The notes beneath the pieces were generated by a model. That model had not been told where the DNA came from. It was given only the letters and a program-made list of their open reading frames with translations, and did not search any database. From Caldilineaceae bacterium (GTDB lineage Bacteria; Chloroflexota; Anaerolineae; Caldilineales; Caldilineaceae), in NCBI GenBank assembly GCA_022824025.1, contig JAJEBF010000021.1:1-64000 (forward strand): a stretch of DNA of 64,000 bases, in the 5' to 3' direction. The translations under genes and the position numbers were made by a program. Positions 1-8,136 of the stretch are shown piece by piece; within the stretch, counting starts at the first letter, position 1; the number at the start of each line of letters is the position of its first letter.

Positions 1-399
1 CGCACTGATCGCCCCCAGGGACCCCAATGCGCGGACAACACCCTCGGCGTGCTCGAATACGAACGCGGCCTCGCCTTCGTAGACATTGCCGCCATGGAAC
101 CAACACCTGTGGCTCGCCGCTTCGAAGTCTACGGCACAAAAGGCAGCGCCATCCTGCTCGAACCCTTCGAGCCGCCCTTCGCCATTCGCTTGTGCTTGGA
201 AGAACCCGCCGCCGGCTTCGATGCCGGAGCCCAAATCGTGCCGGTCCCGACCCAGACCCGCCAGCAAACCTACGAGGAAGAGTTGGTCGCCTTTGTGGCA
301 ACCCTGCGCGGCCAGCAGCCGCCAGACCGCTCGCCTGAACACGAACTCCTCGTCCAGGAAACGCTCCTGCGCCTGACAGGAAAAATCGTTGACACCTAG
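1..399 (+). CDS. Gfo/Idh/MocA-family oxidoreductase, C-terminal fragment
   Basis: The frame is open from the first base of the window, so the 5' part lies outside it. The visible 132 residues contain a beta-sheet-like stretch (FVDIAAMEPTPVARRFEVYG) followed by GTKGSAILLEPFE, which resembles the C-terminal substrate domain of NAD(P)-dependent sugar or inositol dehydrogenases of this family, where a 'G..G.l.l.P' turn precedes a closing helix. The ending (ELLVQETLLRLTGKIVD) fits the closing helix. The Rossmann domain is not visible, so cofactor and substrate cannot be judged. It ends 66 bases before the convergent membrane-protein gene. Family assignment is moderately sure, specificity unknown. 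Confidence 0.6.
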   Translation, partial: RTDRPQGPQCADNTLGVLEYERGLAFVDIAAMEPTPVARRFEVYGTKGSAILLEPFEPPFAIRLCLEEPAAGFDAGAQIVPVPTQTRQQTYEEELVAFVATLRGQQPPDRSPEHELLVQETLLRLTGKIVDT

Positions 400-465
400 A
401 TCGCTGCCTCGGACCGCGCAGCTACGGCAACAGCCCTCCCAGCGCAATGACGCCGCTCGCCGTCT

Positions 466-1839
466 CTACGTTCTCGCCTGCCGCAATCGGATCGACAGAT
501 AGACGCGCTGCGTCCGCCGCCACATCCACAGATTGCGCACCACCGAACCGCAAACATAGGCGGCCATCGCGACGCTCACGCCCGAAATGCCGCACAGCAA
601 GCCCGCCTGCCCGCCACCCCTCTCAAGGCAGATGCCCCCGCCAAGGATCGTCCCCAGCGTCAGCAAAACTGCCACAGTCGCCAGCGAAAGCGAATCCGCT
701 TCGGTGATGCTGCGTGTCCGTTGACCGTTGATCAGCGTCCCTTGAAACATGCTGGCCAGAGTCATCAATGCCGGCAACGGAATCGCCAGCCACAGACCTG
801 CCTTCGCCTGCCCCACTAGCTCCAGGGGCAGCGCCGCGAAACGAATAAACCAAAAGTCCCCAAGCGGCGTCACCGCCAGCGCCACCGGCACGATCGCCAG
901 AGAAAGGCCCAGCCCCAGCGCGAATCGACCCAACGCCTCAATCGAACCCGGCCGGTCCAAATGCACGATCACCACCTCGACAAACGCGATCGCCGCGCTG
1001 TTAATCATCAGCAGAATGCCGTACAGCACAGGCCACAGCGCCAGCGAACCAAGTGAATCCGGCATCCGGCCCAGGCTCGCGCTCACCATCGGCTGCAACA
1101 GGAACTGCATCAGTGTCGTAACCACCAAAGGAAGGTACAGGCGCATGAACCGCGCCAAAGTCAGCGGCGCTTCACCCGCCGCTTCCTCGGCAAGTTTCCC
1201 CCGCACAACCGGCCGCACCCGAACTGTGGCGTAAATCGCCTCAAAAACGACGCCTGTCGAAATGGCCGTGCTGGCGATGGACACTCCGTCCAGCCCGGTA
1301 AACCAGAACAATGTGGCGGCAACGCTGATTTCAACGGCCAGACGCATCGAGGTGCCTACGCTAACCGCCCGCGCCATGTCACTCCGAATCAAAACACCGT
1401 ACTGGAAGCGCCGAATGGCAAGGCTCGGCACAAACGGCAGCAGGATGCGCACACCGTTGCGGACCGGTTCAACCAGCTCCGCCGGAGCCGAAATCAGCTC
1501 CAGAACCACAAATTCAAACACCGGTGTGAAGGCAAGAAGAAGATGAAGCCCCGTCAGTCCAACACTCAGCCACAACATGTACCGCCGGCCCTGCCTGTAG
1601 GAAACCCGGTCTTTGCTCAATGCCGTCGACGTCGCAAGCATCGAGATTGAAGGCGCCGACAATACAAGGACCATAAAAAACGCCAGTCCCCAAGCCGCCA
1701 GCTGCACCTTCGGCTCGGCTCTTCTCGCCACAGCCGCAGCCAGAATCGGCTGCTCCACCGTGATCATGAACCAACTCAAGGCCAGTGGCCACCACGTCCT
1801 GTAAATCCCGCCTGCTGAAAGCGGGCTTGGTCGGCTCAT
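466..1839 (-). CDS. MOP-superfamily (MATE/ANK-like) multi-pass membrane protein
   Basis: A 457-residue integral membrane protein with about twelve hydrophobic segments spread over its length. The N-terminus (MSRPSPLSAGGIYRTWWPLA) runs straight into the first helix and there is no signal peptide. The two-halves layout, with a charged mid-loop around VRPVVRGKLAEEA, fits the multidrug/oligosaccharide/polysaccharide exporter superfamily. The WWPLAL and RRFQYGVLIR segments recall ANK (progressive ankylosis)-type members more than classical NorM pumps, but this is a weak resemblance. An upstream in-frame extension of 72 residues overlaps the preceding gene and looks like antisense composition, so the ATG at 1839 was chosen. 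It sits 22 bases after the stop of the dehydrogenase gene and is probably co-transcribed with it. Substrate unknown. Confidence 0.65.
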   Translation of the reverse strand: MSRPSPLSAGGIYRTWWPLALSWFMITVEQPILAAAVARRAEPKVQLAAWGLAFFMVLVLSAPSISMLATSTALSKDRVSYRQGRRYMLWLSVGLTGLHLLLAFTPVFEFVVLELISAPAELVEPVRNGVRILLPFVPSLAIRRFQYGVLIRSDMARAVSVGTSMRLAVEISVAATLFWFTGLDGVSIASTAISTGVVFEAIYATVRVRPVVRGKLAEEAAGEAPLTLARFMRLYLPLVVTTLMQFLLQPMVSASLGRMPDSLGSLALWPVLYGILLMINSAAIAFVEVVIVHLDRPGSIEALGRFALGLGLSLAIVPVALAVTPLGDFWFIRFAALPLELVGQAKAGLWLAIPLPALMTLASMFQGTLINGQRTRSITEADSLSLATVAVLLTLGTILGGGICLERGGGQAGLLCGISGVSVAMAAYVCGSVVRNLWMWRRTQRVYLSIRLRQART

Positions 1840-1861
1840 CGCCAAAACCCCATGTGCAGAA

Positions 1862-2857
1862 TTAGTCTTGCCAGCGTAGCAAAGTTCCCAACATACCCGG
1901 CTCCCATCGCGCCAGCATTTCGTAGGCCGAAGCCGCCTCCCGCCACGCGAAGCTGTGGGTCGTGAGAGGCTCGACCGCCAACCGCCCGCCCGCCAGCAGC
2001 CTGAGAGCCGTTTCCTCATCCCGCTTGTGTGTCCACCAGCCCGGCGCCGAATCATGACTCGGCCGCGCGCTTTCGTGGGCGCCCAAAACGGTCAGACCCT
2101 TCTTATGCACGTCCCGATAGAAGTTCACCGCCTCAGTCTCGCCGCGCGTACTGCCAAGAAGAACGACCCGCCCGCCGAATCGGGCCAGGTCAAACGCGGT
2201 CGGCACTGCCTCCGGATGACCCGTCGCTTCAAACACAACCGCTGGTCCTTCGCCGCCGCATGCTTCCTCCGCCGCCCCCTTCACACCTTCGTCTGCTGGC
2301 AGCGCGGCGTCAGCCCCAAGCGCCGCTGCGAACGCCAGCCGACGCGTATCCTTGTCCACGATGACGACCGGCAGTCCCCCATTCAAACGGGCCAGCTGCA
2401 TCGCCAGCAACCCTATCAAACCGCTCCCGAGTACCGCGACCGGCTCGCCAAGCTCAATCCGGGCCTTGCGCACAGCCTGCATCGCGATCGAGCCCAACCG
2501 GAAGAACGCCGCTTTCTCATCCGCAAGCCCTTCAGGAATGTGGTTGCACGTTTCCGCCGGCATAGATGCATACATTCTGTGCCGCGCCCGCGAAGCGACC
2601 CGGTCCCCGACCGCCCACCCCTCGACGCCCTCTCCCACCTCGACAACCTCGCCTACATGGCTGTACCCACTGCCCGCCGGATAGCGCGCCGAGGTGTTTG
2701 CCAGGCCTAACAGAAACGCCCTCTCGGTGCCTGGGCTCAGCAGCGAAATAACCGCACGGATCAGCAGTTCGCCCTTCCCAGCCGACGGCATCTCACAGCC
2801 CTGCACCTCGACCACGCCCCGCTCGACAAAAACAACCTCGTGGTTCTGCAATGACAT
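1862..2857 (-). CDS. Medium-chain (zinc-type) alcohol dehydrogenase-like protein
   Basis: A 331-residue MDR-superfamily protein. The N-terminal GroES-like half contains LLSPGTER and the ySHVGEVVEVGEGVEGWAVGD type of motif seen in threonine/sorbitol-dehydrogenase-like enzymes. The Rossmann part has the nucleotide-binding turn VLGSGLIGLLAMQLA near residue 145, followed by an acidic end of beta-2 (VIVDKD) that suggests NAD rather than NADP. The classical cysteine/histidine zinc ligands are not obvious: the usual C-G-(T/S)-D motif is replaced by SPGTE. This places it with the 'zinc-binding alcohol dehydrogenase' relatives that act on sugars or their derivatives. A GGAGGGG ribosome binding site precedes the ATG. 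The downstream membrane protein follows after 22 bases. Substrate unknown. Confidence 0.75.
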   Translation of the reverse strand: MSLQNHEVVFVERGVVEVQGCEMPSAGKGELLIRAVISLLSPGTERAFLLGLANTSARYPAGSGYSHVGEVVEVGEGVEGWAVGDRVASRARHRMYASMPAETCNHIPEGLADEKAAFFRLGSIAMQAVRKARIELGEPVAVLGSGLIGLLAMQLARLNGGLPVVIVDKDTRRLAFAAALGADAALPADEGVKGAAEEACGGEGPAVVFEATGHPEAVPTAFDLARFGGRVVLLGSTRGETEAVNFYRDVHKKGLTVLGAHESARPSHDSAPGWWTHKRDEETALRLLAGGRLAVEPLTTHSFAWREAASAYEMLARWEPGMLGTLLRWQD

Positions 2858-3388
2858 TTCCCCCCTCCTCGACTCCCCGGGTCCCCGCGCCCGCCTGCCA
2901 AAGCGTCAGTATAACACAGACAGATTTGCCCCGACCCAACTTCCTCCCACCTATTGGTCTGCTCATCCAGATCCTGCCATCAATCCATAGTTCTCGCGTT
3001 GAGAAGCTCCTCGCCACTGACTGCTGACCACTGGCCGCTGCAGTTCCGGGCAGCCTTCCTCAAACGGCTTCCCTGGTACTGGGGGAATCCCCCCTGTGAC
3101 TCACCGCGCGCCTGCTGCGACGTCTCCCACTCAACCAATGTCCCCTACCAGAACCAACGCCATCGCCCCACCCACGCACGCACGCCCCACGGCCCCACCC
3201 CTCCTTGGATCACCACCCGTTATACTTTCACAGTTCTCCTTTCCCCTCCGCGCCACTCTGTGCCACTCGGTGGATCTCCTACCCTTCGCCGTTTTTTCCC
3301 TATCTCAGCGCCCCTCCGTGAATCACCGCTCTTCGCCTTTCCCCGCCTTTCTCCGCGCCCTTCGCCCGAGCTTTATCTTCCCCCAGAT
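2858..3388. other. Non-coding stretch with a purine/pyrimidine-biased degenerate repeat
   Basis: No convincing gene lies between the dehydrogenase start and the binding-protein promoter. Positions about 3230-3370 are strongly pyrimidine-rich on the plus strand. Read on the minus strand they contain recurring short blocks such as GGCGAAG, GCGCGGAG, CACGGAGG and CACAGAGTGG, spaced roughly every 10-13 bases. This kind of 'CACGGAG/CACAGAG' decay-prone repeat is known to be dispersed in some bacterial genomes. Its function, if any, cannot be read here. The rest (2858-3230) shows no structure I can name. Confidence 0.4.
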
Positions 3389-3418
3389 TTGACACACGCA
3401 GTCCAACTGTGCGACAAT
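3389..3418 (+). promoter_or_regulatory. Candidate sigma70-type promoter for the family 5 binding-protein operon
   Basis: A perfect TTGACA at 3389-3394 is followed after 18 bases by GACAAT (3413-3418, four of six consensus positions). It lies about 70 bases upstream of the binding-protein ATG, which has its own GAGGAG ribosome binding site. Position and the perfect -35 make it credible; the -10 is weak. Confidence 0.45.
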
Positions 3419-3489
3419 CCCGCCGCCCCGAAGTAACTTAGGGTACCAACGACTCTGAATCAACCCATTCATTTGCTGAGGAGACTTAA

Positions 3490-5145
3490 ATGTCCAAGCC
3501 TACCCTTCTATCCCTTACTCTCATTCTGGCGTTCGCGCTCCTGGTTGGATGCACCGCGCCAGCAGCGGCCCCCGCCGCCGAAGAGGCAGACGCCACCATG
3601 GCCGAATCCTCCGACGAAATGGCCGAGGTCGAGCAAGTCCTTATCGGCGGCTTCGACGTCGGACCCGGCGGCGACCCGCAAGGCGTGCTTTACAACAATG
3701 GCGCCGGCAACGTATGGTTCGTCAAAATGTTCACGCCGCTGATCATCATGGACCAGACTTTCTCCAACCACACCAGCGAGGCCGCTCTTGCCGTCAGCTG
3801 GGAGCCCAACGAGGATGCCACCGTCTGGACCTTCAACCTACGCGAAGGCGTCAAATGGCATGACGGCGAAGACTTCACCGCATCCGACCTCAAGTGGACC
3901 GCCGAATTCGTCGCCGCGCCCATGGCTGCCGTCACACACTTCGGCATCAGCCAACCCGATCAGGTCATGGGCTGGACAGAATTCAACGAAGGCGAAGCCG
4001 ACGAGATCACCGGCATCCGCGTCGTTGACGACCTCACGCTCGAAGTAGAACTCAACATCCCCAACCCCCGCTTCTACGACGCAGTGCGCGCCTTCTACGC
4101 CCTGCCGGAACACGCTATTGACTTCGATTCCACCGAAATATTCAGCAGCGAATGGTGGTTCACCAACCCGATCGGCACTGGCCCCTTCAAATTTGAATCC
4201 TTTGAGAAGGACCAGTTCATGTCCCTCGTGCCAAACGAACTGTACTGGGACGGAACGCCTGAATTGGACCAGCTGATCAATCGCTACTTCGTTGACGAAA
4301 CCGCAGCCGTGCTCGCTCTCGAAAGCGGCGACATCGACTTCACCTACGTCAGCGCCGATGTGGCCAGCCGTTTCGCCGACAACCCGGACTACCAGATCTT
4401 CTCTGGCCCGTCCTTTGTCACCAACATGTTCAACTTCAACTACAACAACGGCGTGTGGGCCGACAAGCGCATCCGCCAGGCCTTCATGCACGGCATTGAC
4501 CGCGCCTCTATCCTGAGCGACGTCTTCAACGGCACTGCCCAGGCCACGCCTTGCCACGACTCCTATCCCACCTTCTGGCCGGAAGACGCCAGCTACTACG
4601 AATACGATCCCGACAAGGCCCGGGAACTCCTTGCCGAAGCCGCTGCCGACGGGATCACACTCGAGGGGATCAACCTGGACATCCCCACCTACTACACGTC
4701 GCAACTGGCCAAAGACATCCTGACTGTAATGCAGGCCAACATGGCCGACATCGGGGTCAACATCAACCCCACCTTCCTGGACGTGCCCACCTGGCGCACC
4801 GTTGTCCTCGACAATGCCCAGGAATGGAACATCGCATATCTGGGCGCGGGCGGCGGCCCGGCCTCCTATAACCCTGCCTGGTATATCGAAGACAACCAGT
4901 GGGGAATCGAGGATCCCGCCTACGCAGACCTGTTCGCGGCCATGGATGCAGCGCAGACAGCCGAAGAATACAAGGTTGCCCGCACTGCCCTGTGCAAGCA
5001 TCAGAACGAAGAGGCCACCATGGGCTACTGGTGGGTCTCCACCCGCTACGGCATCGCCTCTGTTGATGTCGAAGACTTCCACTACTTCCCGGCTCCCGGC
5101 GGCGGCCCCTACGTAGACCGCTCCCAGGACTGGAACATGAAATAA
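3490..5145 (+). CDS. ABC transporter substrate-binding lipoprotein, family 5 (oligopeptide/sugar type)
   Basis: A 551-residue extracytoplasmic solute-binding protein. The signal peptide ends in a lipobox (LLVGC, Cys21), followed by an Ala/Glu-rich linker typical of Chloroflexota binding proteins. The mature part has family 5 hallmarks: the block LREGVKWHDGEDFTASD, then NPIGTGPFKFESF, and a late IRQAFMHGIDR segment. These proteins capture oligopeptides, nickel or oligosaccharides and hand them to a two-permease importer. Here the permeases follow directly (5244 and 6283), but no ATPase genes are in this cluster, so a shared ATPase encoded elsewhere is likely. A hairpin separates it from the first permease, which would favour higher expression of the binding protein. 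Ligand unknown; the neighbouring sugar dehydrogenases hint at a carbohydrate. Confidence 0.9.
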   Translation: MSKPTLLSLTLILAFALLVGCTAPAAAPAAEEADATMAESSDEMAEVEQVLIGGFDVGPGGDPQGVLYNNGAGNVWFVKMFTPLIIMDQTFSNHTSEAALAVSWEPNEDATVWTFNLREGVKWHDGEDFTASDLKWTAEFVAAPMAAVTHFGISQPDQVMGWTEFNEGEADEITGIRVVDDLTLEVELNIPNPRFYDAVRAFYALPEHAIDFDSTEIFSSEWWFTNPIGTGPFKFESFEKDQFMSLVPNELYWDGTPELDQLINRYFVDETAAVLALESGDIDFTYVSADVASRFADNPDYQIFSGPSFVTNMFNFNYNNGVWADKRIRQAFMHGIDRASILSDVFNGTAQATPCHDSYPTFWPEDASYYEYDPDKARELLAEAAADGITLEGINLDIPTYYTSQLAKDILTVMQANMADIGVNINPTFLDVPTWRTVVLDNAQEWNIAYLGAGGGPASYNPAWYIEDNQWGIEDPAYADLFAAMDAAQTAEEYKVARTALCKHQNEEATMGYWWVSTRYGIASVDVEDFHYFPAPGGGPYVDRSQDWNMK

Positions 5146-5153
5146 GCGTGACC

Positions 5154-5202
5154 AAAGGCGGCGCCGGCGGACCAGAATGATTGGTCCGTCAGCGCCGCCT
5201 TT
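5154..5202 (+). terminator. Strong hairpin after the binding-protein gene (attenuator or mRNA-stabilising)
   Basis: The arms AAAGGCGGCGC and GCGCCGCCTTT, extended by an inner GGCGGACCA/TTGGTCCGTC pairing, give about 19 of 21 base pairs around a short loop. There is no clean T-run after it, so partial termination or protection of the upstream message from 3' decay is more likely than full termination. It lies 9 bases after the binding-protein stop codon. Confidence 0.6.
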
Positions 5203-5243
5203 CGCGGCTTCCCTTTCCCATTGGAGCCGCGCCTCAACATTCA

Positions 5244-6197
5244 ATGCAATATTTCCTGCGCCGCGTCCTCGTAAATATACCGGTCCTCATCCTGGTAACG
5301 ATTGTTATCTATCTGTTGATTAACCTCGCGCCCGGCGATCCGGTCGACTTCTTTGTCAATGAGGAGATCGGGATTACGAAAGAGGACCTGGACTTCGTAC
5401 GCGAGCGCTACGGACTCGACGACCCCCTTCCCGTCCGCTACGTAAAATGGCTGGGGCAAGTTGTGCAGGGCGATCTGGGATTCCGCTTCAAGAACGGAGA
5501 CGATGTCGCCGAAGTGCTGGCCGTTCGTCTCAGACGCACCTTTCTGCTCATGGGGACCGCCCTCGCCATCGGCATCGCAGTGGGCGTTACCCTGGGAATC
5601 TTCATCGGCCTGCGCCAATACTCATTCTGGGACTTTACCTTCACTGGTCTGTCTTTCGTCGGAATCTCCATGCCGGCCTTTATCGCCGGCATCTTTGGCC
5701 TCTATGTCTTTTCGGTCAAGCTGGGCTGGTTTCCCTCCGGCGGCATGCGCACAATCGGCAAGCCGGACTCTCTCTTCGACCTGCTCTATCATCTTGCCCT
5801 GCCCGCAGGCACGCTCGCTATATTCAACCTCGCGACCTTCATGCGTTATACCCGCTTCAGCATGCTGGAAGTCCGAGGCGAGGACTACGTGCGCACCGCC
5901 AAGGCAAAGGGGCTGAAGCCGCCCGCGGTGACATGGCGCCACGTGTTTCGCAACGCCCTGCTCCCCATCGTCACCGTCGTCGGCCTCAGTCTCCCTACCC
6001 TGGTTGCAGGCGCCCTCTTCACCGAGACAATCTACAGTTGGCCCGGGATGGGCGCGTTGCTCGTCGATGCCGTCGCCGCCAGAGACTACCCCATGGTAAT
6101 GGGAATCATGCTGGTCACCGCCCTCGTCGTCCTGACCGCCAATCTGATCACAGATCTGGCCTACGCGGTCGCCGACCCCAGAATACGTTACGAGTAG
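5244..6197 (+). CDS. ABC transporter permease, DppB/OppB type
   Basis: A 317-residue inner-membrane permease of the binding-protein-dependent family. It starts MQYFLRRVLVNIPVLIL, with the N-terminal transmembrane helix typical of DppB, followed by the periplasmic segment with INLAPGDPVD and DPLPVRYVKWLG. The cytoplasmic coupling (EAA) loop is seen as VRTAKAKGLKPPAVTWRHVF followed by RNALLPIVT. It should form the heterodimeric channel with the permease encoded next (6283). An upstream in-frame start at 5181 lies inside the hairpin and encodes a non-hydrophobic leader, so the ATG at 5244 was chosen. ATPases are not in the cluster. Confidence 0.9.
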   Translation: MQYFLRRVLVNIPVLILVTIVIYLLINLAPGDPVDFFVNEEIGITKEDLDFVRERYGLDDPLPVRYVKWLGQVVQGDLGFRFKNGDDVAEVLAVRLRRTFLLMGTALAIGIAVGVTLGIFIGLRQYSFWDFTFTGLSFVGISMPAFIAGIFGLYVFSVKLGWFPSGGMRTIGKPDSLFDLLYHLALPAGTLAIFNLATFMRYTRFSMLEVRGEDYVRTAKAKGLKPPAVTWRHVFRNALLPIVTVVGLSLPTLVAGALFTETIYSWPGMGALLVDAVAARDYPMVMGIMLVTALVVLTANLITDLAYAVADPRIRYE

Positions 6198-6282
6198 AAT
6201 ATGGTTTCACGACGGGGCCATATCAAATGCAGCCGCATCCCTTTCAACCGACCTTCAGCGACGTCCTTGCCGGTGTGAGCCT

Positions 6283-7167
6283 ATGTCCTTAGACAGCGGA
6301 AGACGAGGAGTCAAATCCCAGTCACCCACCGCCCAGGCCTGGTGGCGGTTTCGGCGTCATCCTCTGGCTGTGGCAGGCCTGATCATGTTTGCCGTCGTGC
6401 TTCTCGCGAGCGTGGCGGCGCCCCTCATCGCCCGCTACGATTATGCCGCCCTCAATCTGCCGGAAAAGTTCCAATCGCCAAGCTTTGCGCATTTCCTTGG
6501 CACCGACCGTGTGGGGCGGGATATCTGGAGTCGCACCCTGTATGGCGGCCGCGTCTCTTTGGCCGTTGGGTTCGCCGCAGCCTCGATTTCAACCGTCATC
6601 GGGGTTATCCTCGGCTCAGTCTCAGGCTACTATCGCGGCAAGGCCGACCAGGTGATCATGCGCTTCACCGACGTCGTCATGACCTTCCCACGCGTCGTAA
6701 TCATCCTGACTGCCGCCATCTACCTTGGGCAGAGCATCGCCAGCGTAATCTTCCTGATCGGCATTTTCAGTTGGCCCGGAATCACCCGGCTTGTCAGGGG
6801 TCAGGTACTGTCTCTGAGGGAGCAGCAGTTTGTCCTGGCGTCGCGCTCGCTCGGCGCCGGCAACCGCCGAATAATCATCACCCACGTGCTGCCAAACGTC
6901 GTCGCGCCCGTTCTCGCCTCCGTAACCTTCGCGGTAAACGGCGCGATTCTTCTCGAAGCGGGTTTAAGCTTCCTGGGCGTAGGCATTCCTTTGCCCACGC
7001 CCAGTTGGGGAAACATGCTCGAAACGGCCCGAAGCCTCGATGTCCTCCAGGATGGCCCCTGGATCTGGGTCCCTCCCGCCATCATGATTCTGCTGACCGT
7101 GCTCAGTATCAACTTCATCGGGGATGGCCTGCGCGACGCCATCGACCCGAGATATCAGCAGGGCTGA
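6283..7167 (+). CDS. ABC transporter permease, DppC/OppC type
   Basis: A 294-residue second permease. It has the DppC-type N-terminal cytoplasmic tail (QAWWRFRRHPLAVAGL), the conserved segment HFLGTDRVGRDIWSRTLYGG after the first helix, and the coupling loop LASRSLGAGNRRIIITHVLP. The C-terminus contains GLSFLGVGIPLPTPSWGNM and ends in NFIGDGLRDAIDPR, which is characteristic of OppC/DppC proteins. It lies 85 bases after the DppB-like gene and completes the membrane part of the importer. The expected two OppD/OppF-like ATPase genes do not follow; the next gene is convergent. Confidence 0.9.
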   Translation: MSLDSGRRGVKSQSPTAQAWWRFRRHPLAVAGLIMFAVVLLASVAAPLIARYDYAALNLPEKFQSPSFAHFLGTDRVGRDIWSRTLYGGRVSLAVGFAAASISTVIGVILGSVSGYYRGKADQVIMRFTDVVMTFPRVVIILTAAIYLGQSIASVIFLIGIFSWPGITRLVRGQVLSLREQQFVLASRSLGAGNRRIIITHVLPNVVAPVLASVTFAVNGAILLEAGLSFLGVGIPLPTPSWGNMLETARSLDVLQDGPWIWVPPAIMILLTVLSINFIGDGLRDAIDPRYQQG

Positions 7168-7302
7168 CGCCACCGATACACCGCCCTTGCCCTCCGACTC
7201 TTCGGGCCCATTCGCAGACCCGCACGCCCACCCAAAGGCAGAGTAAATCACAGGCGTCCACCGGATACGAGACTTTGCCTCGCCCACCAAAAGGCGGCAT
7301 GC

Positions 7303-8025
7303 TCAGTCCGCGGCAAGCCCTAACTGATCAGCAAGATCGTCGAAATCTTCAGCCGCAACATCAAACTCGGGGTCCGGTTTCAGATCCGTCGTCTGCTCAG
7401 AGCCGAACTCTCGCGGCCGGTGAACAAATGCAGTTCTGAACCCAACCTTCCGCGCCCCCGCCAGGTCTCCGTTGTGCGCCGCAACCATCATCACCTGATG
7501 GGGCTCCAGACCCAGCAGCGCTGCCGCCGTCGCGTATGCCTCCGGATCCGGCTTGTAGTGCCTCGCCAGCTCCGCCGACAACACGCAGTCCCAGCAATAC
7601 CCGCCATGTCTCGCCATGTTTACCAGCAACGCGACGTTGCCGTTGGACAGCGATGCCACCACGTATCGCTTGCGCAGCCGGGCAAGGCCGGACACAACGT
7701 CAGGCCACGGATTCAACCGGTGCCAGACCCGGTTCAAGTCGTCCTTCTCCGCTTCTGATAGTCCCGAAACGCCATGGCTCTCCAGGAGTTCATCCAGGAT
7801 CATGCGGTGAAGGGCGTCAATGTTCGTCCAGGGCAGTTCCCCTGTGCGTACCCGCTGCATGGCCGGCCCATAGCCGGCCCGCCAACCCTCGGCAAACTGG
7901 GGCCAGTCAACGTTTACGCCCTTCGCCTTCCACACGTCCAACCCTTCCCCGATGATCGAACCTCTCCAATCAACCACCGTTCCGAAAACGTCGAAAGTCA
8001 TCGCCTTTACTTCGGGAAATTCCAT
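7303..8025 (-). CDS. HAD-superfamily hydrolase, haloacid dehalogenase type II-like
   Basis: A 240-residue protein with the four HAD motifs: the nucleophile loop TFDVFGTVVDW (Asp12), the SLSNGN motif II around residue 130, the lysine in HYKPDPEAY, and the late acidic motif VAAHNGDLAGA. The helical cap between motifs I and II (WPQFAEGWRAGYGPAMQRV) matches L-2-haloacid dehalogenases and related phosphatases. Members of this subgroup either dehalogenate 2-haloacids or hydrolyse small phosphate esters. The gene lies 111 bases downstream of an enolase-superfamily gene on the same strand, so a role on a sugar-acid intermediate is as plausible as dehalogenation. The substrate cannot be decided from sequence. 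Confidence 0.8.
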   Translation of the reverse strand: MEFPEVKAMTFDVFGTVVDWRGSIIGEGLDVWKAKGVNVDWPQFAEGWRAGYGPAMQRVRTGELPWTNIDALHRMILDELLESHGVSGLSEAEKDDLNRVWHRLNPWPDVVSGLARLRKRYVVASLSNGNVALLVNMARHGGYCWDCVLSAELARHYKPDPEAYATAAALLGLEPHQVMMVAAHNGDLAGARKVGFRTAFVHRPREFGSEQTTDLKPDPEFDVAAEDFDDLADQLGLAAD

Positions 8026-8136
8026 GGTCTCTCCAGTCCTGCAGCAGTTGGCGCCAGCTTCTCAAAACGCGAAAGCGTCACTTCTCGCTGACGAAGATTT
8101 GGTAACCCCAATACGAAAGACGCCCCTTCGATTCGC

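Noticed and set aside
1840..2055. N-terminal extension of 72 residues for the MOP-superfamily membrane protein
   Set aside because: It overlaps the dehydrogenase gene in another frame, is Arg/Gly/Trp-rich and precedes a normal start with its own upstream site.
3838..5244. Long minus-strand open frame of 468 codons opposite the family 5 binding-protein gene
   Set aside because: It is valine- and glycine-rich antisense of a gene with clear family motifs and high third-position GC; no independent support.
6342..7439. Plus-strand open frame of 365 codons overlapping the DppC-like gene
   Set aside because: Arginine/histidine/proline-rich shadow frame caused by GC-rich codon positions; the DppC frame has all family motifs.
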